Origin: Chryseobacterium panacisoli
Lineage (GTDB): Bacteria; Bacteroidota; Bacteroidia; Flavobacteriales; Weeksellaceae
Length of the DNA: 64,000 nucleotides
Assembly: GCF_008274625.1 (NCBI RefSeq)
Contig: NZ_VTRU01000002.1
Coordinates: 248,001-312,000 of the forward strand
Direction: 5' to 3'
Shown: positions 61,287 to 64,000 of the stretch, in pieces
Layout: every line of letters starts with the position of its first letter
Numbering within the stretch: position 1 is the stretch's first letter
Position numbers and translations under genes: made by a program
Notes under the pieces: model-generated
What the model saw: only the letters and a program-made list of their open reading frames with translations
What the model was told of the DNA's origin: nothing
The model's database searches: none

Positions 61287-61835
61287 TTACTTAACCGTAA
61301 TTGTTGGATCCCAGTAAAAGTAACCGTACAGAATCTGTTTGTTACTGTCATTAGGGTCTAAAATGTAAAGTCCAAACTGTACATAGAAGTTCTCTTTACC
61401 TGTAGCTTTTACTTTAGAGTCAATACTGGCAAAAGTGATATCAGCAGCAGCGGCAGGAAGACCATTTTGAGAATTCAAATTTGGTACTGCAGCCTGTCTT
61501 CTTTCAACGGAATTGTATATAAAGCTGTTGAAGACCTGATCTCCGGACCAGTATTTAATATTGTAGATGATTACAGCATCATCCGAATTCTGATAGATTG
61601 ATGTTCCTCTGAATGAGACTGTATCTCCGGCTCTTGCACTGAAGTTCAGATCAGCAGAACCCTGCCCTGAAATAGCGTTGGCATTGGAAACAATCATATG
61701 CTGGCTGTTATGATCAATTCCTGTAGGATTATTAGGATCTTTACTTGGGTTTTTATAAGTATCTCTTACATAATCCGTGTCGATAACAATCAGGACATCT
61801 ATTTCCTGACTCGATGATTTAAGTTGCTCGTCCAT
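61287..61835 (-). CDS. AidA/PixA-family inclusion-body protein
   Basis: 182 residues, no signal peptide. DVLIVIDTDYVRDTYKNPSKDPNNP, HNSQHMIVSNANAISGQGSADLNFSA, GDTVSFRGTSIYQNSDDAVIIYNI and GYFYWDPTITVK match the PixA/AidA family (inclusion-body proteins of Xenorhabdus; AidA of Ralstonia and Burkholderia). The fold is a beta-sandwich with unclear activity, linked to phase variation or host interaction in some bacteria. Single-gene unit. Confidence 0.85.
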   Translation of the reverse strand: MDEQLKSSSQEIDVLIVIDTDYVRDTYKNPSKDPNNPTGIDHNSQHMIVSNANAISGQGSADLNFSARAGDTVSFRGTSIYQNSDDAVIIYNIKYWSGDQVFNSFIYNSVERRQAAVPNLNSQNGLPAAAADITFASIDSKVKATGKENFYVQFGLYILDPNDSNKQILYGYFYWDPTITVK

Positions 61836-62051
61836 GATATTTGGTTTTAGTTTGGTGTTTTCTTACTCATTTGGCTTTTCAGATTCTGCCCCGTGATTTA
61901 AGTGATTCCGGCTTCACCTTTTTGGCTGTAATTACAATACAAATGTACATTGCTGAAAATGAAAATATTACAGTGTAAATGCTGAAATTAAAGATTAGGT
62001 ATTTGTACTTAATTAATCTCTTTTGGGTGAGTTGTTGTTTTGGATAAAAAA

Positions 62052-62080
62052 TACCCTGAAAAGTTTTACTTTCCAGGGTA
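62052..62080 (-). terminator. Terminator of the DUF6702 gene
   Basis: On the minus strand, taccctggaaag / cttttcaggg plus ta forms a 12-bp stem followed by six T, 32 bp past the stop at 62113. The rest of 61836-62112 holds no supported gene. Confidence 0.8.
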
Positions 62081-62112
62081 CCCATTTTATAATGGTTAAA
62101 TCTAATTTTTGC

Positions 62113-62583
62113 TTAAAAAGAAACCTCGTTCACTTCTTTTCCTCTTTGAAAGTTCATCGTTTTCTGGCTGCCTTTATAGGCGATGTTCACCAGATTGATC
62201 TGCTTAGGAAAAGCGCTTAAAAGGATCGTATTTTTAATCTTTAAGGTATTGATATCTGAAACACCACCGGTTTCAAAATATACCCATACAGTTTCTCCAC
62301 TGACCTGACTTCCTGTGAAGGTTATCGTTTTAGGAGCTCCATTGACAAACACATCAAAATTATTGTTCACATATTTTTTTACCTCTGCTTCAAATCCAGC
62401 CGTGTTGGGGTTGATTTTGATCGCATCAGAAATGTGGCTTGTATTCATTTTTGTGGTAAACTTCAATGTCTTGCTTCCATCAACATAATCCACTTTGGTC
62501 ATTGAAGAGAAAAAGTCTACATACATAAAACTCATTAACACAAAAAATGTTAAAATTCCTGATATATATAAAAGTTTTTTCAT
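62113..62583 (-). CDS. DUF6702 exported protein
   Basis: 156 residues from 62583 (MKKLLYISGILTFFVLMSF, a signal or anchor helix); an in-frame Met 8 codons earlier is less likely. The mature part (MTKVDYVDGSKTLKFTTKMN, DAIKINPNTAGFEAEVKKYV, FDVFVNGAPKTITFTG, VWVYFETGGVSDINTLKIKN, LLSAFPKQINLVNIAYKG) follows DUF6702, small periplasmic beta proteins often near M1 aminopeptidases. No function known. It lies downstream of the LOG-family gene on the same strand with a 58-bp gap. Confidence 0.78.
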   Translation of the reverse strand: MKKLLYISGILTFFVLMSFMYVDFFSSMTKVDYVDGSKTLKFTTKMNTSHISDAIKINPNTAGFEAEVKKYVNNNFDVFVNGAPKTITFTGSQVSGETVWVYFETGGVSDINTLKIKNTILLSAFPKQINLVNIAYKGSQKTMNFQRGKEVNEVSF

Positions 62584-62641
62584 CTTAATTAATAGATTTA
62601 CAATCATAGTTGTTTGTTATAAGTCACAAATAATATGCCAA

Positions 62642-63394
62642 TTAAAAATTTACATTCACAGAATATTTATCATAAAAGGCTTTAATATGTGCTACGGCCT
62701 CGTCAGCGGTATCTACCACACGATAAAGATCCAAATCATCTTCAGCAATCATTCCTTCTTTCAGCAAGGTTGCTTTGAACCAATCTAATAATCCTCCCCA
62801 GAATTCACTGCCTACCAGAACAATTGGAAATTTTCCTATTTTGTTGGTTTGGATAAGAGTCATCGCTTCAGTAAGCTCATCCAATGTCCCGAAACCTCCT
62901 GGCATTACTACAAAACCCTGAGAATATTTTACAAACATTACTTTTCTCACGAAAAAGTAATCAAAATTCATAGAATAAGATTTATTGATATAAGGATTAA
63001 AATGCTGTTCAAAAGGAAGATCAATATTCAAACCAATAGATTTTCCTTTAGCATTGAAAGCTCCTTTATTTCCCGCTTCCATAACTCCCGGGCCTCCTCC
63101 GGTGATGATTCCGAAACCTATTTTGGTGATCTTTTCCGCGATATCTACAGCCATTTCATAATATTTGTTCTCCGGCTTCAGTCGGGCAGAACCAAATATA
63201 GAAACACATGGACCAATCTTAGCCAGTTTCTCATAACCGTCTACAAATTCAGCCATGACCTTGAAGACCATCCAACTGTCTTTAGCGATTGTTTCGTCCC
63301 AGGTTTTTTGTCTGAAACTGTTATGTAGTTTTGTTTCGTTAATGTCAAGTTCCGGATTTATTAAACTTTCATCCCTAGTTCCATCAATTTCCAT
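62642..63394 (-). CDS. LOG-family Rossmann protein (TIGR00730)
   Basis: 250 residues, cytoplasmic. VSIFGSARLKPENKYYEMA, GIITGGGPGVMEAGNKGAF, FFVRKVMFVKYSQGFVVMPG and GGFGTLDELTEAMTLIQTNK give the PGGxGTxxE motif of LOG phosphoribohydrolases. Such enzymes release the base from cytokinin-type or other nucleoside 5'-monophosphates; in bacteria many are general AMP/nucleotide nucleosidases. It ends 8 bp before the nucleotidyltransferase gene on the same strand, likely cotranscribed. Confidence 0.9.
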   Translation of the reverse strand: MEIDGTRDESLINPELDINETKLHNSFRQKTWDETIAKDSWMVFKVMAEFVDGYEKLAKIGPCVSIFGSARLKPENKYYEMAVDIAEKITKIGFGIITGGGPGVMEAGNKGAFNAKGKSIGLNIDLPFEQHFNPYINKSYSMNFDYFFVRKVMFVKYSQGFVVMPGGFGTLDELTEAMTLIQTNKIGKFPIVLVGSEFWGGLLDWFKATLLKEGMIAEDDLDLYRVVDTADEAVAHIKAFYDKYSVNVNF

Positions 63395-63402
63395 TGCAAA
63401 AT

Positions 63403-64000
63403 TTATTTAAAGTGTTTTTCGGCTTCTGTTACAGAAGATGGTCTTCCGACGTCGATAAGAATACTGTTGTGTACAAAACCGTGTATATGCTCGGTCTGCA
63501 TCAGGTCCAGATATTCTTCCATAACAGAAAATTTGCCTGTTCTTTTTATTTTTTCGAAGATCGTAGGATTGATACAATGAATTCCACTGAACGCAAGAGC
63601 TTTAAAGCCTTTGTTGAATTCCGCCAGCCTTTGTTCACCAGTTTGTACATTCAGCCAGCCTCTCAAAACCATATCATCATTGAAAAGGAGTTTTCTCGAG
63701 CTTTCTCTGTCAGAAACCGCTAAAGTAGCAAAATCTTTTATCTTTTTGTGGTATGCCACCAACTCATTGATGTTCAGGTCGGTGAGGATATCCGCATTCA
63801 TAATTAAAAAATCTTCTCCATGATCAAGAAATTTTCTCGCAAAAATCAAGCCACCTCCTGTTTCAAGAAGTTCGTTGGTTTCATCAGAGATTTCAATTCT
63901 GCATCCGAAATTATTATTTTTATTTAAGAAATCTACAATCTGATCTCCAAAATGATGAATGTTAATCACAAAATCCTTTATTCCGAAACTTTTCAGGTAA
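63403..64000 (-). CDS. Sugar-phosphate nucleotidyltransferase (5' end cut by window)
   Basis: The frame stays open to the right edge (YLKSFGIKDFVINIHHFG at the edge). The GTG near 63969 encodes an internal Val, so the true start is outside. Visible motifs: LETGGGLIFARKFL (sugar/nucleotide loop), FLIMNADILTDLNINELV (metal-binding Asp), RGWLNVQTGE, AFSGIHCINPTIFEKI and HNSILIDVGRPSSV. These match NTP_transferase proteins of the MurNAc-1-phosphate uridylyltransferase (MurU) or mannose-1-phosphate guanylyltransferase type. The N-terminal nucleotide-binding part lies beyond the window, so the nucleotide used cannot be decided. Confidence 0.88.
   Translation of the reverse strand, partial: YLKSFGIKDFVINIHHFGDQIVDFLNKNNNFGCRIEISDETNELLETGGGLIFARKFLDHGEDFLIMNADILTDLNINELVAYHKKIKDFATLAVSDRESSRKLLFNDDMVLRGWLNVQTGEQRLAEFNKGFKALAFSGIHCINPTIFEKIKRTGKFSVMEEYLDLMQTEHIHGFVHNSILIDVGRPSSVTEAEKHFK

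Noticed and set aside
61879..62085. Minus-strand ORF of 68 residues between the PixA-like and DUF6702 genes
   Set aside because: It runs through the terminator hairpin of the DUF6702 gene, has no recognisable domain and an unnatural composition.
63967..63969. GTG as start of the nucleotidyltransferase
   Set aside because: The frame continues upstream to the window edge with conserved sequence, so this codon is an internal Val.
1..64000. tRNA, rRNA, riboswitch or replication origin
   Set aside because: No cloverleaf, conserved rRNA segment, known riboswitch core or DnaA-box cluster was recognised on reading; a covariance-model scan would be decisive.

Overview
The window looks like chromosomal DNA from a Bacteroidota bacterium of the Flavobacteriia, most like Chryseobacterium or a close relative. 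The reasons are low GC content, promoter boxes of the TAnnTTTG type, SusC/SusD pairs, type IX secretion (T9SS) C-terminal sorting domains, RprX/RprY-like two-component proteins, and many families typical of this group (DUF4271, DUF4293, DUF4296, DUF5689, DUF6146, DUF6702). No tRNA, rRNA, CRISPR array, prophage or intact insertion sequence was seen. The first and last genes are cut by the window edges.

Positions 1-20.5 kb: a truncated AraC-type regulator precedes a same-strand block that reads as an almost complete polysaccharide utilisation locus for high-mannose N-glycans. The inferred route is as follows. Two T9SS-secreted GH18 endoglycosidases of the Endo H/Endo F1 type cut glycans from glycoproteins. 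A SusC/SusD pair imports them. Periplasmic GH92 (two) and GH125 exo-mannosidases trim them to Man-beta-1,4-GlcNAc. An MFS carrier takes this into the cytoplasm, GH130 phosphorolyses it, and a ROK kinase and a cupin mannose-6-phosphate isomerase pass the sugars to glycolysis. One GH92 has all five residues expected of a BT3990-like alpha-1,2-mannosidase in register; the other lacks the general-acid Glu.

Positions 20.7-27 kb (minus strand): a metal-related cluster. It holds a TonB receptor with two HMA-like domains before its TonB box, a small Cys-rich HYC_CC_PP-type protein, a lipoprotein with three HGxPxHxC motifs, and an RprY/RprX-like two-component system. Positions 27-34 kb: an AHSA1-like protein, small proteins, oligopeptidase B, a T9SS protein built from four exact 405-bp units, hemD and a DUF4271 membrane protein.

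Positions 34.3-43.2 kb: mostly housekeeping genes, in order a Dpm1-like glycosyltransferase, DUF4296, tgt, lptG-like, birA (convergent), rsfS, ftsH, an LUD protein, cdsA and psd. Positions 43.2-47.6 kb: the least familiar region. A membrane-anchored LuxR-type regulator, two small helix-turn-helix proteins and a large secreted protein each sit behind the same cis-element (TGmGTA-N4-TGCGTR, 10-bp period), placed 38-39 bp before a -7 box. This looks like a small self-contained regulatory circuit.

Positions 47.6-64 kb: DUF1801, an MsbA-like ABC exporter, an M28 peptidase, DUF4293, rho with a long disordered insert, superoxide dismutase, DUF6146, a probable nuclease/TonB receptor/DUF5689 scavenging set, a duplicated DUF7336-like protein, a PixA/AidA inclusion-body protein, DUF6702, a LOG-family protein and a truncated sugar-phosphate nucleotidyltransferase. 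Most genes end in clear intrinsic terminators, listed individually.
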